Shown here: piece after piece, positions 26,652 to 33,462 of the stretch
Position numbering within the stretch: the stretch's first letter is position 1
How the letters are laid out: each line of letters starts with the position of its first letter
Origin: Nitrospira sp.
Lineage (GTDB): Bacteria; Nitrospirota; Nitrospiria; Nitrospirales; Nitrospiraceae
NCBI GenBank assembly: GCA_030692565.1
Contig: JAUYAO010000056.1
Location: 1 to 64,000 of the forward strand
Reading direction: 5' to 3'
Length of the DNA stretch: 64,000 nt
Notes under the pieces: model-generated
The model's input: only the letters and a program-made list of their open reading frames with translations
What the model was told of the DNA's origin: nothing
Databases searched by the model: none
Made by a program: the position numbers and the translations under genes

Positions 26652-26833
26652 CTTGCGTCAAATCCACCGGTTGGAGAATGGCCTCAGAAAGAGGCCATCG
26701 TTTACGCCGTTTTGCGAATGGCCATACTTTTCACGCGGTGAATGACAAGGCAGACTGGCGCATTTCTCCTCAGTGATCGTGATGCGGGTGAAGCGCAATG
26801 CGTCACTTGCAGCACCGTGAGAGGAGGTAGGAG

Positions 26834-26986
26834 ATGGCGAAAGCGGAAATGTATCGTTGGGATCGCTGTTACAGGCGGTCGTTCAGATGGCTGTTCGATT
26901 GGAATGTGACTTGCGTGTCATTTCTGTATGCCGACGCTGAGAAAACAGGCTCTCGAAGAGTATCTCCAGTCGCGTTTTGGACCTGA
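26834..26986 (+). CDS. Possible short gene (50 codons) overlapping the phosphotransferase start
   Basis: The ATG at 26834 has one of the best ribosome-binding sites in the window (GAGGAGGTAGGAG). It opens a 50-codon frame rich in Trp, Arg and Tyr (MAKAEMYRWDRCYRRSFRWL) that ends inside the next gene in a different frame. No family is recognised. It could be a leader peptide that couples translation to the phosphotransferase, which has no RBS of its own, or a chance frame. Confidence 0.35.
   Translation: MAKAEMYRWDRCYRRSFRWLFDWNVTCVSFLYADAEKTGSRRVSPVAFWT
26900..26914 (+). promoter_or_regulatory. Weak sigma-54-like match before the phosphotransferase
   Basis: TGGAATGTGACTTGCG has perfect TTGC and correct spacing, but the -24 element is TGGAA. 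The predicted start near 26926 is 2 nt from the ATG at 26928, which would make the mRNA leaderless. It may be chance. Confidence 0.25.
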
Positions 26987-28016
26987 CGTTACGTTGCTGT
27001 CGTTCGGCGTGATTGGAAAGGCAAGTTCAGAAGGTGCGCATAAACAATACGGCTATGGGATACCGGTCAAGCTGACGTTCCGTGTCGGCAACGATGTACG
27101 GTCGGCTGTGTTGGAAACTATGAAGCCCGGTCCCTTCGGGCACGAGCACATGGCTGATCGGGCGCAGGCGATGTTGTGGGACTACGAGTCCTATGGACGG
27201 CTCCCGCGGCATGTGAAGGCGCTCGACGTCGGCATCTTTACAGGCACACAGAAATTGTTGTCTGTTGCAGAGGGGCGGGAATACTTTGTCCTGAATCAAT
27301 GGACCGAGGGGATAAGTTATCACGAAGATCTGGAACGACTCGCCGAGGGGCGATCGCTCCGTCCGCTCGATCGCAAGCGGACCGTCGCCCTTGCGCGTTA
27401 TCTGGCGCAGATCCACGCGCATAAGAAACGGGATGCCGATTTATACCGCCGCCGTTTGCGGGAGTTGATCGGTCACGGCGAATGCATCATGGGGCTGACC
27501 GACAGTTACCCCGAGCGGTTCGGGTTTATCACGGAAGACTTGTTGCGCGGAATTGAGGATGCCGCCAACCGTTGGCGGTGGCGTCTGCGCGGACAGACTA
27601 AACGATTGTCGCAAGTGCACGGGGATTTCCACCCTTGGAATGTGTTGTTCAAGAAGGGTGTCGATTTCGCAGTGCTCGATCGCTCACGCGGGGAGTGGGG
27701 TGAACCGGCGGACGACGTGACATCCATGACGATCAACTATTTCTTCTATTCACTCTGCCGGTGGGGACGGCTGAAGGGGCCGTACGAAGTGCTTTTCCGC
27801 CTGTTTTGGGAGGAGTATATCGAGGCAAGCGGCGATGAGGATGTGTCGGCAACAGCGGCGCCGTTCTTTGCGTTTCGCGGCTTGGTACTGGCGAGTCCTG
27901 TCTGGTATCCCACGTTGCCGATCGGTGTGCGTCGAACCATCTTTCGATTTATAGATCAGGTCCTCGCTGCACCGCGCTTCGATCCGTCACGGGTGAATGA
28001 GTATTGTGGTCGATGA
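26928..28016 (+). CDS. Aminoglycoside-phosphotransferase-family kinase
   Basis: 362 aa. The kinase-like fold has an N-lobe (about 1-100), the catalytic loop VHGDFHPWNVLF and the metal motif DFAVLDRSRGEWGEPADDV. The APH family phosphorylates small molecules or sugars; the true substrate here is unknown. In stress clusters, a gene of this type is often paired with a small P-loop kinase, as here with the APS-kinase-like gene 109 bp downstream. There is no clear RBS in front of its ATG. Confidence 0.85.
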   Translation: MPTLRKQALEEYLQSRFGPDVTLLSFGVIGKASSEGAHKQYGYGIPVKLTFRVGNDVRSAVLETMKPGPFGHEHMADRAQAMLWDYESYGRLPRHVKALDVGIFTGTQKLLSVAEGREYFVLNQWTEGISYHEDLERLAEGRSLRPLDRKRTVALARYLAQIHAHKKRDADLYRRRLRELIGHGECIMGLTDSYPERFGFITEDLLRGIEDAANRWRWRLRGQTKRLSQVHGDFHPWNVLFKKGVDFAVLDRSRGEWGEPADDVTSMTINYFFYSLCRWGRLKGPYEVLFRLFWEEYIEASGDEDVSATAAPFFAFRGLVLASPVWYPTLPIGVRRTIFRFIDQVLAAPRFDPSRVNEYCGR

Positions 28017-28108
28017 AAGACCCGTCAACCGTCAAGCGTCAAACGGGGGGAAGTGCGGTGGCGGGGGATGGCACAGGTCGTAATGTTTGAGGGGAAGCTC
28101 TTCTGACA

Positions 28109-28131
28109 CGATTGACGAATGACCAATGACG
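28109..28131 (-). repeat. Dispersed intergenic repeat, copy B
   Basis: The reverse complement of this stretch matches 7415-7437 with one mismatch, including 17 identical bases. The ATG of the APS-kinase-like gene (28126) lies inside the repeat, so the repeat supplies its start codon. A related CGTCAA-rich tract lies just upstream (28024-28046). Confidence 0.65.
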
Positions 28132-28665
28132 ATTCACGGATCTTCACGAGCCTTCGCCATCTGGATTACGGGCCTGCCGGCTTCCGGCAAGAGCACGATC
28201 GTAAGGGCGCTCACGCCGCAGCTTGAAGCGCAAGGCCTGAGAGTGGAAGTATTGGAGTCGGATGAGGTCAGGCGTGTGCTCACGCCGGAGGCAACCTACT
28301 CGCAGGCCGAGCGGGACCTCTTCTACCGCGCTTTAGCGCTGATGGGGGCGAAGCTGGTGGCGCAGGGCGTGACCGTGATCTTTGACGCCACAGCCACCCG
28401 GCGTGAGCATCGTGACTTTGCCAGGAGACTGATTCCCCGATTCATCGAAGTGGCGGTGGAATGTCCGCTGGAAATCTGCACGCAGCGTGACTACAAAGGG
28501 ACGTATCAACGAGGACAGCGAGGTGAGTCCAACACTGTGCCGGGGTTGCAGTCCCCGTATGAACCGCCGGTCAGTCCGGATCTGACCATCGATACGACGA
28601 AAGTCCAGGCGAGCGCAGCGGCGGAGAATGTTCTCGCGCTTGTGAAGAAACGATTTCTTCAGTAA
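28126..28665 (+). CDS. APS-kinase-like (CysC-type) P-loop kinase
   Basis: 179 aa. Walker A GLPASGKSTI (about 17-26) and a body like adenylyl-sulfate kinase (VEVLESDEVRRVLTPEATYS, RDYKGTYQRG). CysC phosphorylates APS to PAPS in sulfate activation; stand-alone stress-cluster copies may act on other substrates. The ATG lies within a dispersed repeat and has no strong RBS, although no other in-frame start precedes the Walker motif. It ends 14 bp before a convergent gene. Confidence 0.82.
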   Translation: MTIHGSSRAFAIWITGLPASGKSTIVRALTPQLEAQGLRVEVLESDEVRRVLTPEATYSQAERDLFYRALALMGAKLVAQGVTVIFDATATRREHRDFARRLIPRFIEVAVECPLEICTQRDYKGTYQRGQRGESNTVPGLQSPYEPPVSPDLTIDTTKVQASAAAENVLALVKKRFLQ

Positions 28666-28679
28666 ATAGCCGCTTCTTT

Positions 28680-29342
28680 TTATTCTTTTGCTTTTCCCTC
28701 TCGATGAAAGTGCCGCAGAAACCACTTGCATGCGTGCTTGGCAACCTGTTCCAGCGTGCCTGGTTCTTCAAATAGATGTGTGGCTCCGGGGACGACGATC
28801 AGTTTCTTCTCACAGTTGAGCATTTCGTAGGCTGATTGGTTCATCTCAATCACCGGTTCATCCCATCCACCGACAATCAGCAGAGTAGGCGCGGTCACCG
28901 AGGGCAGGTAGGCTTCTGCCAAGTCGGGCCGTCCGCCTCGCGACACGATGGCCTGGATGTTTTGTGGGTCTCTGGCAGCGGCTTGCAACGCTGCACCGGC
29001 TCCGGTGCTGGCGCCGAAATAGCCGATGCCAAGCTTCTTTGTGCGCGGGTCTTCGTCCAGCCAGGCTTTGGCCAGCAACAGCCGATCGGCCAGCAGATCG
29101 ATAGCAAACACTTTCCGTCGATCCTCGGCTTCGTCCGGCGTGAGCAGGTCAAGCAGCAGCGTCGCGAGGCCGTTCTGCTGCAGATGGTGGGCTACGAAGT
29201 TGTTTCGCGGACTTAATCGGCCGCTGCCGCTGCCGTGAGCAAAAACGATGATACCGCTTGGATCTGGCGGGAGGCCCAGGATGCTTTCAAGAGCCAGCGC
29301 TCCCTGGATGATCCGGACATTGTGCTCGTGGTTAGTCATCAT
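28680..29342 (-). CDS. Alpha/beta hydrolase (dienelactone hydrolase-like)
   Basis: 220 aa. Oxyanion/HG motif (IIVFAHGSGSG), nucleophile elbow GYFGASTGAGAAL (Ser in G-A-S-T-G), Asp in IVGGWDEPVIE and His in VPGATHLF form a catalytic triad. The substrate is unknown. Hydrolases of this type recur in stress-island clusters, sometimes fused to phosphoribosyltransferases; this one is stand-alone. It converges on the APS-kinase-like gene, and an AT-rich gap lies upstream. Confidence 0.88.
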   Translation of the reverse strand: MMTNHEHNVRIIQGALALESILGLPPDPSGIIVFAHGSGSGRLSPRNNFVAHHLQQNGLATLLLDLLTPDEAEDRRKVFAIDLLADRLLLAKAWLDEDPRTKKLGIGYFGASTGAGAALQAAARDPQNIQAIVSRGGRPDLAEAYLPSVTAPTLLIVGGWDEPVIEMNQSAYEMLNCEKKLIVVPGATHLFEEPGTLEQVAKHACKWFLRHFHREGKAKE

Positions 29343-29589
29343 CGCTTGATCCGATCGTTCATATTTGAACTACGTTCGCAAGTAGTTAATAAGTTAGAAT
29401 AAAATAAAGAGCGTTTTGATCTTTGCTGTGAATATTTTCTCTAGAAGCGTACTCGCATGAAGACGGTTTTGACTAAGACTCTTCAGAAATCGATGTCCCG
29501 AGCAATGCTCAGCGTATAAATGCTACAAGCTGTACAATAATGTACGTATAAGTAGTCTCCACAGAGACAATTTTAGGCTATTTGTATTC

Positions 29590-29602
29590 TAAGTTATTGA
29601 TA
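29590..29602 (-). promoter_or_regulatory. Candidate IHF-binding site
   Basis: The minus strand reads TATCAATAACTTA, a full match to the IHF consensus WATCAANNNNTTR. It is placed about 45-57 nt upstream of the predicted start of the adjacent sigma-54 promoter, the usual position for IHF bending between activator and polymerase. Confidence 0.5.
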
Positions 29603-29620
29603 ATTATAAAACTGAAATAC

Positions 29621-29635
29621 TGGATCGCAACTTGC
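29621..29635 (+). promoter_or_regulatory. Candidate sigma-54 promoter for zinc-ribbon gene
   Basis: TGGATCGCAACTTGCT has TGG and TTGC at exact spacing (TGGAT instead of TGGCA). The predicted start near 29647 leaves a 36-nt leader with RBS GGGGAGGAA. The nearby IHF site supports the call. Confidence 0.48.
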
Positions 29636-29682
29636 TCAACCCCTCAGGCATACGTCAACTTTCACCTGGGGAGGAAATAATC

Positions 29683-29862
29683 ATGGGTTGTCCGAAATGC
29701 AAAGGCTTGATGATGTTGGAGCGCTTCTCGGATTTCTTTCTGGTGTTTTATGCTTGGAAGTGCGTCAATTGCGGAGCGATCATTGATCGGACGATCTCCA
29801 ACAACCGCAAGAACAGTCTGGCTGCCAAAGCCGCGAAAGAAGTTGAAACCGCCGCTGCCTAA
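29683..29862 (+). CDS. Small zinc-ribbon protein
   Basis: 59 aa from the ATG at 29683, which follows GGGGAGGAA; an in-frame extension upstream is not needed. Two CXXC pairs (C3/C6 in MGCPKCKG, C27/C30 in WKCVNCG) flank a hydrophobic segment (RFSDFFLVFYAW), and the tail is basic. Probably a zinc-binding regulatory or adaptor protein, cytoplasmic. Function unknown. It is a single-gene unit with its own sigma-54-type promoter. Confidence 0.8.
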   Translation: MGCPKCKGLMMLERFSDFFLVFYAWKCVNCGAIIDRTISNNRKNSLAAKAAKEVETAAA

Positions 29863-29883
29863 CCGGTTGTCCGTTAGGCATTG

Positions 29884-29943
29884 GAACTCCGGCACGGTGC
29901 GTTCGGCATCGTCGAAATTGTGGGACTGTGCCGGCTGGAGTTC
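29884..29943 (+). repeat. Imperfect inverted repeat downstream of the zinc-ribbon gene
   Basis: GAACTCCGGCAC at the left pairs with GTGCCGGCTGGAGTTC at the right, with a 4-nt bulge, and about 32 nt lie between the arms. It could act as a transcription end or processing site, but no T-run follows, so it is not a standard terminator. Confidence 0.45.
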
Positions 29944-30093
29944 TTAGGTGGAGGCCCAGCCACAACCATTCATGGCCTGATCACAGCAGGTTGCCTGTCA
30001 CGTCGATTCTTTCTGTCGCTCGTGATTATCCTCACCCTAAATCACCCCGCTGCCTCTTAACTCCCTCATGCTTCGTCGCCGCCGGCATGCCAG

Positions 30094-31515
30094 CTATCGA
30101 CCTCCGGCTTTCTTCTTTGTCACTGCGCAAGGCGCCGGTCGACTGAGCTCCGCCGGCAACAGAGTCTGGTTATCGACACAGGCGGTATCCAGCTGCGCTT
30201 GGGTCAGTCCGGCCGATGAGGCCAGATTGGCTCCGTAGAAGTTCGCCTGACGGATGTCGGCCGCATCAAGGCGTGCGCCGCTGAGATCTGCCCCATTGAA
30301 TGAGGCTCTCTGCAGCTTGGCTTCCTGCAGATTGGCGTGGGTCAAATTCGCATGGCTGAAATTGGCATCACTCAAATCGGCGGCGACGAGATTGGCTGAG
30401 TCGAGTGTGGCCTCATTGAATTGTGCCCTAGGCAGGGATGCTTTGGGGGCATAGATCTCGTGCAGGGCGGCTTTGGTAAAGACGGCGTCGGCGCCGTGTG
30501 TGCCGATCATGACGGCATGATGCAGGTTAGCGTCGCGAAAGTCGGCCTTTTCAATGACAGCCTTGTAGAGAATCACCATGCGCATTTTTGCTGATTGGAG
30601 TGAGGCCTTGATGAGGCGCGCGCCTTCCAGATTGGCGCCTTCAAGATCGGCTTGTGCGAGGCGGGTACCCTCCAGATTTGCATGACGGAGATCCGCTCCG
30701 CGGAGGATGGCATCGCGAAGATCGGCGTGTCGAAGGTCGGTATCATCCAGATAGGCGCTTTCTAGATCCGCTTCCATCATACGGGCGTCATTCAAGCGAG
30801 CTCCGTCGAGCAGCGCCCCCTGCAGATTGGTCTGAAGCAGTAGGGCCTTCGACAAGTCGGTCCGGCGAAGATCCGCACCCATCAAATCGGCTCCGGTTAG
30901 GACTGCCTTCTGAAGATTGGCTCCGTAGAGGTAGCTGTCGACCAGCGTCGCGTTCGTAAAGTCAGCCGACGATAAATCGGCTCCCTCGAAATGGGCTCGC
31001 TCGAAGATGGCATCGTGTAGCTGGGCGCCGGATAACGCGGCGTTGTACAGCGCCGCTTCATCGCCGATCGCACGGAGGAGGTTGGCATGTGTCAGTTTGG
31101 CATGACGCAAGTCCGCACCGACTAAATTGCTGTCTTCGAGGTTGGCTTTGGTGAGGTCGGCGCCGGCAAGGCTGGCTTGCGTCAGGATGCTTTGTCTGAG
31201 ATTGGCCTGCCTGAGGTTGACGCCTTCCATCCGGGCACGTTCGAGATTGGCCCCTTCGAGGGAGGCCTGCCGTAAGTCGGCTCCACAGAAATCCGCCCGT
31301 TTATGCCCGGGGCTGTCTCGCTGTTCGAGCCATTCCTGGTGTGCGTGGAGTGTGCTGCGGATGGCGGCTGGAGACAAGGTGCTTTTCTTGTGTGGTTGCT
31401 CGCATCGCTGGACATGGTTTGGTGGAGGTGTTGTGGTTGCTGCCAGAATTGGGGTTGTGGCAATGGTGGATACGATCAACAGGAACAGTCCCTGGCGTAC
31501 GGCGGAATGGATCAT
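30094..31515 (-). CDS. Exported pentapeptide-repeat protein
   Basis: 473 aa from the ATG at 31515, which follows GAGGAG; an upstream in-frame extension is not needed. The signal peptide (about 1-25) is followed by about 370 residues of A(D/N)LXX pentapeptide repeats in long coils (about 75-445). It forms a right-handed quadrilateral beta-helix. Members are often gyrase mimics, but this one should be periplasmic, so that role is unlikely. Many Ala/Leu/Asp positions are regular. It is the last gene of the sORF-USP-FmdB-cytochrome operon, 53 bp behind the cytochrome. Confidence 0.88.
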   Translation of the reverse strand: MIHSAVRQGLFLLIVSTIATTPILAATTTPPPNHVQRCEQPHKKSTLSPAAIRSTLHAHQEWLEQRDSPGHKRADFCGADLRQASLEGANLERARMEGVNLRQANLRQSILTQASLAGADLTKANLEDSNLVGADLRHAKLTHANLLRAIGDEAALYNAALSGAQLHDAIFERAHFEGADLSSADFTNATLVDSYLYGANLQKAVLTGADLMGADLRRTDLSKALLLQTNLQGALLDGARLNDARMMEADLESAYLDDTDLRHADLRDAILRGADLRHANLEGTRLAQADLEGANLEGARLIKASLQSAKMRMVILYKAVIEKADFRDANLHHAVMIGTHGADAVFTKAALHEIYAPKASLPRAQFNEATLDSANLVAADLSDANFSHANLTHANLQEAKLQRASFNGADLSGARLDAADIRQANFYGANLASSAGLTQAQLDTACVDNQTLLPAELSRPAPCAVTKKKAGGR

Positions 31516-31568
31516 CTCGGTCTCCTCTAGATGGTTCGTTCTTACGGGCAATAGTCAATGGAGGTATG

Positions 31569-31937
31569 TCACTTGCCTTGCTGGGAGAGCAGCCGCACAT
31601 AGGCCAACACATCAATCATTTGGCCCTCGGTCAGGCTGCCGGTCCAGGCATGCATGGGACTGAAGACGATCCCATGTTCGATCGTGCGCAGCAGCTCCTC
31701 ATCGGATTTCAGAAAGGATCGAAACAGATGGAAGTTAGCCGGCGCGACTCTGAGCGATGCAGCGGTGGGGCCGTCTCCCCAGCCGGTTTGGCCGTGGCAA
31801 GTTGCGCAGTGGTTCTGATACAGCGCCTTGCCTCGGTGCAGGTCGGCGGGAAGATCCTGGGCCGCAACGGACAGGGCACTGAGTAAGAGACTGACGCCGG
31901 CGGCGAATACGAGCGTTCGAGATGTCTTGTGCATCAT
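31569..31937 (-). CDS. Small c-type cytochrome
   Basis: 122 aa. The signal peptide (about 1-27) precedes a single haem-binding CATCH motif and a distal Met in FSPMHAW. A monohaem class I cytochrome, periplasmic, an electron carrier. The ATG at 31937 overlaps the upstream zinc-ribbon gene stop (TGATG) with AAGAAGAG as RBS. Its electron donor is unknown; the window also holds a formate dehydrogenase and cupredoxins. Confidence 0.9.
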   Translation of the reverse strand: MMHKTSRTLVFAAGVSLLLSALSVAAQDLPADLHRGKALYQNHCATCHGQTGWGDGPTAASLRVAPANFHLFRSFLKSDEELLRTIEHGIVFSPMHAWTGSLTEGQMIDVLAYVRLLSQQGK

Positions 31938-32101
31938 CAACTCTTCTTGGTGGTGTGGGCAATGAATGAGGTGAATAGTTGTTGTAGTTTCTTACTGCCG
32001 CAGGACGGACATTGCACTTCACCGCGTTCGTGCTCTTTCAGAGTCACCACGATCAGCGATTCTTTGCCGCAATCGAGACATTTATAATCATACATTGGCA
32101 T
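31937..32101 (-). CDS. FmdB-family zinc-ribbon protein
   Basis: 54 aa from the ATG at 32101 (MPMYDYKCLDCG), the characteristic FmdB N-terminus; an upstream extension is unlikely. Two CXXC knuckles (C8/C11 and C31/C34 in CPSCG) form a zinc ribbon. FmdB proteins are thought to be regulatory. It lies 17 bp behind the USP gene and is coupled to the cytochrome gene. Basic C-terminus (HTTKKS). Confidence 0.85.
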   Translation of the reverse strand: MPMYDYKCLDCGKESLIVVTLKEHERGEVQCPSCGSKKLQQLFTSFIAHTTKKS

Positions 32102-32117
32102 ATCAGCAACGGCTCCG

Positions 32118-32981
32118 CTAGTGGAAGACCAAGAGTGGACATGGCGCATGATGAAGGACCGCGTGCGCGACGCTGCCGAGCACCATCCGGCTCAGCCCGT
32201 GGCGACCGCGGGACCCCATCATCAGCAGATCGGCACTGATGGCTTTGGCCTCTTGGAGAATCGCTTCGACCGGAACGCCCAAGGTTGATTTCGCATGAGT
32301 GCTGTAGCCCATTTGTTTCAGATCCGCTGCCACGGAGTTGATGAAGCTTTCGGCGCTCCGGAGCGCCTGGCCTTCCATTTCGCGCTCCGCGACGGCGTCG
32401 ACCGGCCACGGCGGCCTGGTCTGCGGGAGCACCGTGAGCGCAGTGATCGTGACTGCTTCCCGGAATGGATGCTGTCGGAGGAACAAGAGCGCTCGCTCGG
32501 CGTCTTGTGATCCTTGCAGCGGCAGCAACACCTGTTTTAGGGACTTCACAAAGTTCGGCAGGATGAGGACGGCGCTCTTGGAGAAGGTGAGCACCCGATG
32601 GGAGACACTGCCGATCAGCCGTTCCTTGATCGGTCCAAGCCCGCGTCCTCCGACAAGAATGAGGTCGATCTGATGCTGCGCTGCATACTCCACGATCCGA
32701 TCGGCGGGTGAGCCGATCTCCATATGTTTGGTCACGGGGCCAGAATCCATCGGCAGGAGCGACACAATGCGATCAAGCAACCGTGCGCCATCTTCGCGCA
32801 TTGTGCGCTCGATGGTCGTATAGAGTTCTTGTGCGACTTCCGGCACCATCATCGGATAGGCCGGTGACGGGACATCCAGGATATGCAGAATATGCAATTC
32901 CTCAGCGCGGGAGAGGTATTTGAGCGCACGAACCGCCTCATAGGATTGATCCGATCCATCGATGGCCAGCAGCATTTTCAT
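32118..32981 (-). CDS. Tandem universal stress protein
   Basis: 287 aa with two Usp domains (about 1-150 and 155-287). The first ends with LILVGGRGLGPIKERLIGS and the second with LLMMGSRGRHGLSRMVLGS, so both retain the ATP-binding signature. Begins MKMLLAIDGSDQSYEA. It follows a 31-aa membrane peptide gene by 18 bp and precedes FmdB. Part of the minus-strand operon driven from the divergent sigma-54 region. Confidence 0.92.
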   Translation of the reverse strand: MKMLLAIDGSDQSYEAVRALKYLSRAEELHILHILDVPSPAYPMMVPEVAQELYTTIERTMREDGARLLDRIVSLLPMDSGPVTKHMEIGSPADRIVEYAAQHQIDLILVGGRGLGPIKERLIGSVSHRVLTFSKSAVLILPNFVKSLKQVLLPLQGSQDAERALLFLRQHPFREAVTITALTVLPQTRPPWPVDAVAEREMEGQALRSAESFINSVAADLKQMGYSTHAKSTLGVPVEAILQEAKAISADLLMMGSRGRHGLSRMVLGSVAHAVLHHAPCPLLVFH

Positions 32982-32999
32982 CGGCGACCTCTCTGTTGC

Positions 33000-33095
33000 T
33001 CAGTGACAGTCCGTTGGACAGAAGAAGAGGAGATACAGGCCGACCGCCACACCCAGCCCAATTGCTCCTACCAGAATCCAGTGCGTGCGTGTCAT
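33000..33095 (-). CDS. 31-aa single-helix membrane peptide
   Basis: ATG at 33095 with a strong RBS (AAGAGGAG). The peptide begins with TRTH, has one hydrophobic helix (WILVGAIGLGVAVGLYLLFF, residues 6-25) and ends CPTDCH. Too short for routine gene calling. The Cys/His tail could bind a metal or haem, or form a disulfide. It is the first gene after the minus-strand sigma-54 candidate and lies 18 bp ahead of the USP gene. I infer a stress-induced membrane anchor or regulator. Confidence 0.72.
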   Translation of the reverse strand: MTRTHWILVGAIGLGVAVGLYLLFFCPTDCH

Positions 33096-33123
33096 AGGCG
33101 TCTCCTCTTACTCGGTGGAGTCA

Positions 33124-33138
33124 GCAAGTCCAATGCCG
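33124..33138 (-). promoter_or_regulatory. Candidate sigma-54 promoter for sORF-USP-FmdB-cytochrome operon
   Basis: The minus strand reads CGGCATTGGACTTGCT: GGCA and TTGC exact with correct spacing. The predicted start near 33112 is 17 nt before the sORF ATG at 33095, with the AAGAGGAG RBS in between. Confidence 0.6.
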
Positions 33139-33409
33139 TTCCATCGTTTCAGATCGCAGGGGAGGAGGGTGAGGTGAAAGCGCAAGGGACGAAAGGGTTT
33201 CTCGCTGAATGATGTCTTGAGCCCTTCTGCGTCCCTCTGCACTGAGCGCAACGTCTGTTGCCTTCTGCCCCAGGAGGCATCGCGCGACTGTAGCAGGCCT
33301 CCCCGATGGGAGAGACAATAGTGAAGGCCCGGAGTGTTCGGGATGGGCAGCGGCGAGCAAGCCGTTGTTTCTATGCGAGGTCAGTCTCAGGATCGTGATT
33401 GTGATGCAG

Positions 33410-33424
33410 TGGCATTGGCCTTGC
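33410..33424 (+). promoter_or_regulatory. Candidate sigma-54 promoter for the USP/formate operon
   Basis: TGGCATTGGCCTTGCT has perfect TGGCA and TTGC elements at exact spacing and is nearly identical in its upstream half to the 5374 site. The predicted start near 33436 gives a 27-nt leader to the USP gene at 33463. Confidence 0.65.
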
Positions 33425-33462
33425 TGATAGGGGAGAGAGATCTGTTGAGTCGAGAGGTTGCC

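Larger units (their letters stand above)
26603..26927. other. Intergenic region between HPF operon and phosphotransferase
   Basis: 325 bp. It holds the sigma-54 candidate at 26637-26651 (minus), an inverted repeat GGCCTCAGAAAGAGGCC at 26683-26699, a possible 50-codon small gene starting at 26834, and a further -24/-12-like match at 26900-26914 on the plus strand. Confidence 0.5.
29343..29682. other. AT-rich intergenic region with IHF-like site and sigma-54 match
   Basis: 340 bp, markedly richer in A+T than the surroundings. It contains a small hairpin GTCTC-CACA-GAGAC (29556-29569), an inverted repeat GTAC-N6-GTAC nearby (about 29534-29547), a consensus IHF site (29590-29602) and a -24/-12 match (29621-29635). 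No gene is visible in it. Confidence 0.55.
33096..33462. promoter_or_regulatory. Divergent regulatory region between stress operons
   Basis: 367 bp with no gene. Sigma-54 candidates face outward at 33124-33138 (minus) and 33410-33424 (plus), about 270 bp apart. In the middle, GCAAC-GTCT-GTTGC (33248-33261) is a perfect short inverted repeat, a possible activator site. It separates the minus operon (sORF, USP, FmdB, cytochrome, pentapeptide) from the plus formate/USP operon. Confidence 0.55.

Noticed and set aside
26900-26914. Strong claim of a sigma-54 promoter for the phosphotransferase
   Set aside because: The -24 element is weak and the predicted start would leave a leaderless message; kept only as a low-confidence site.
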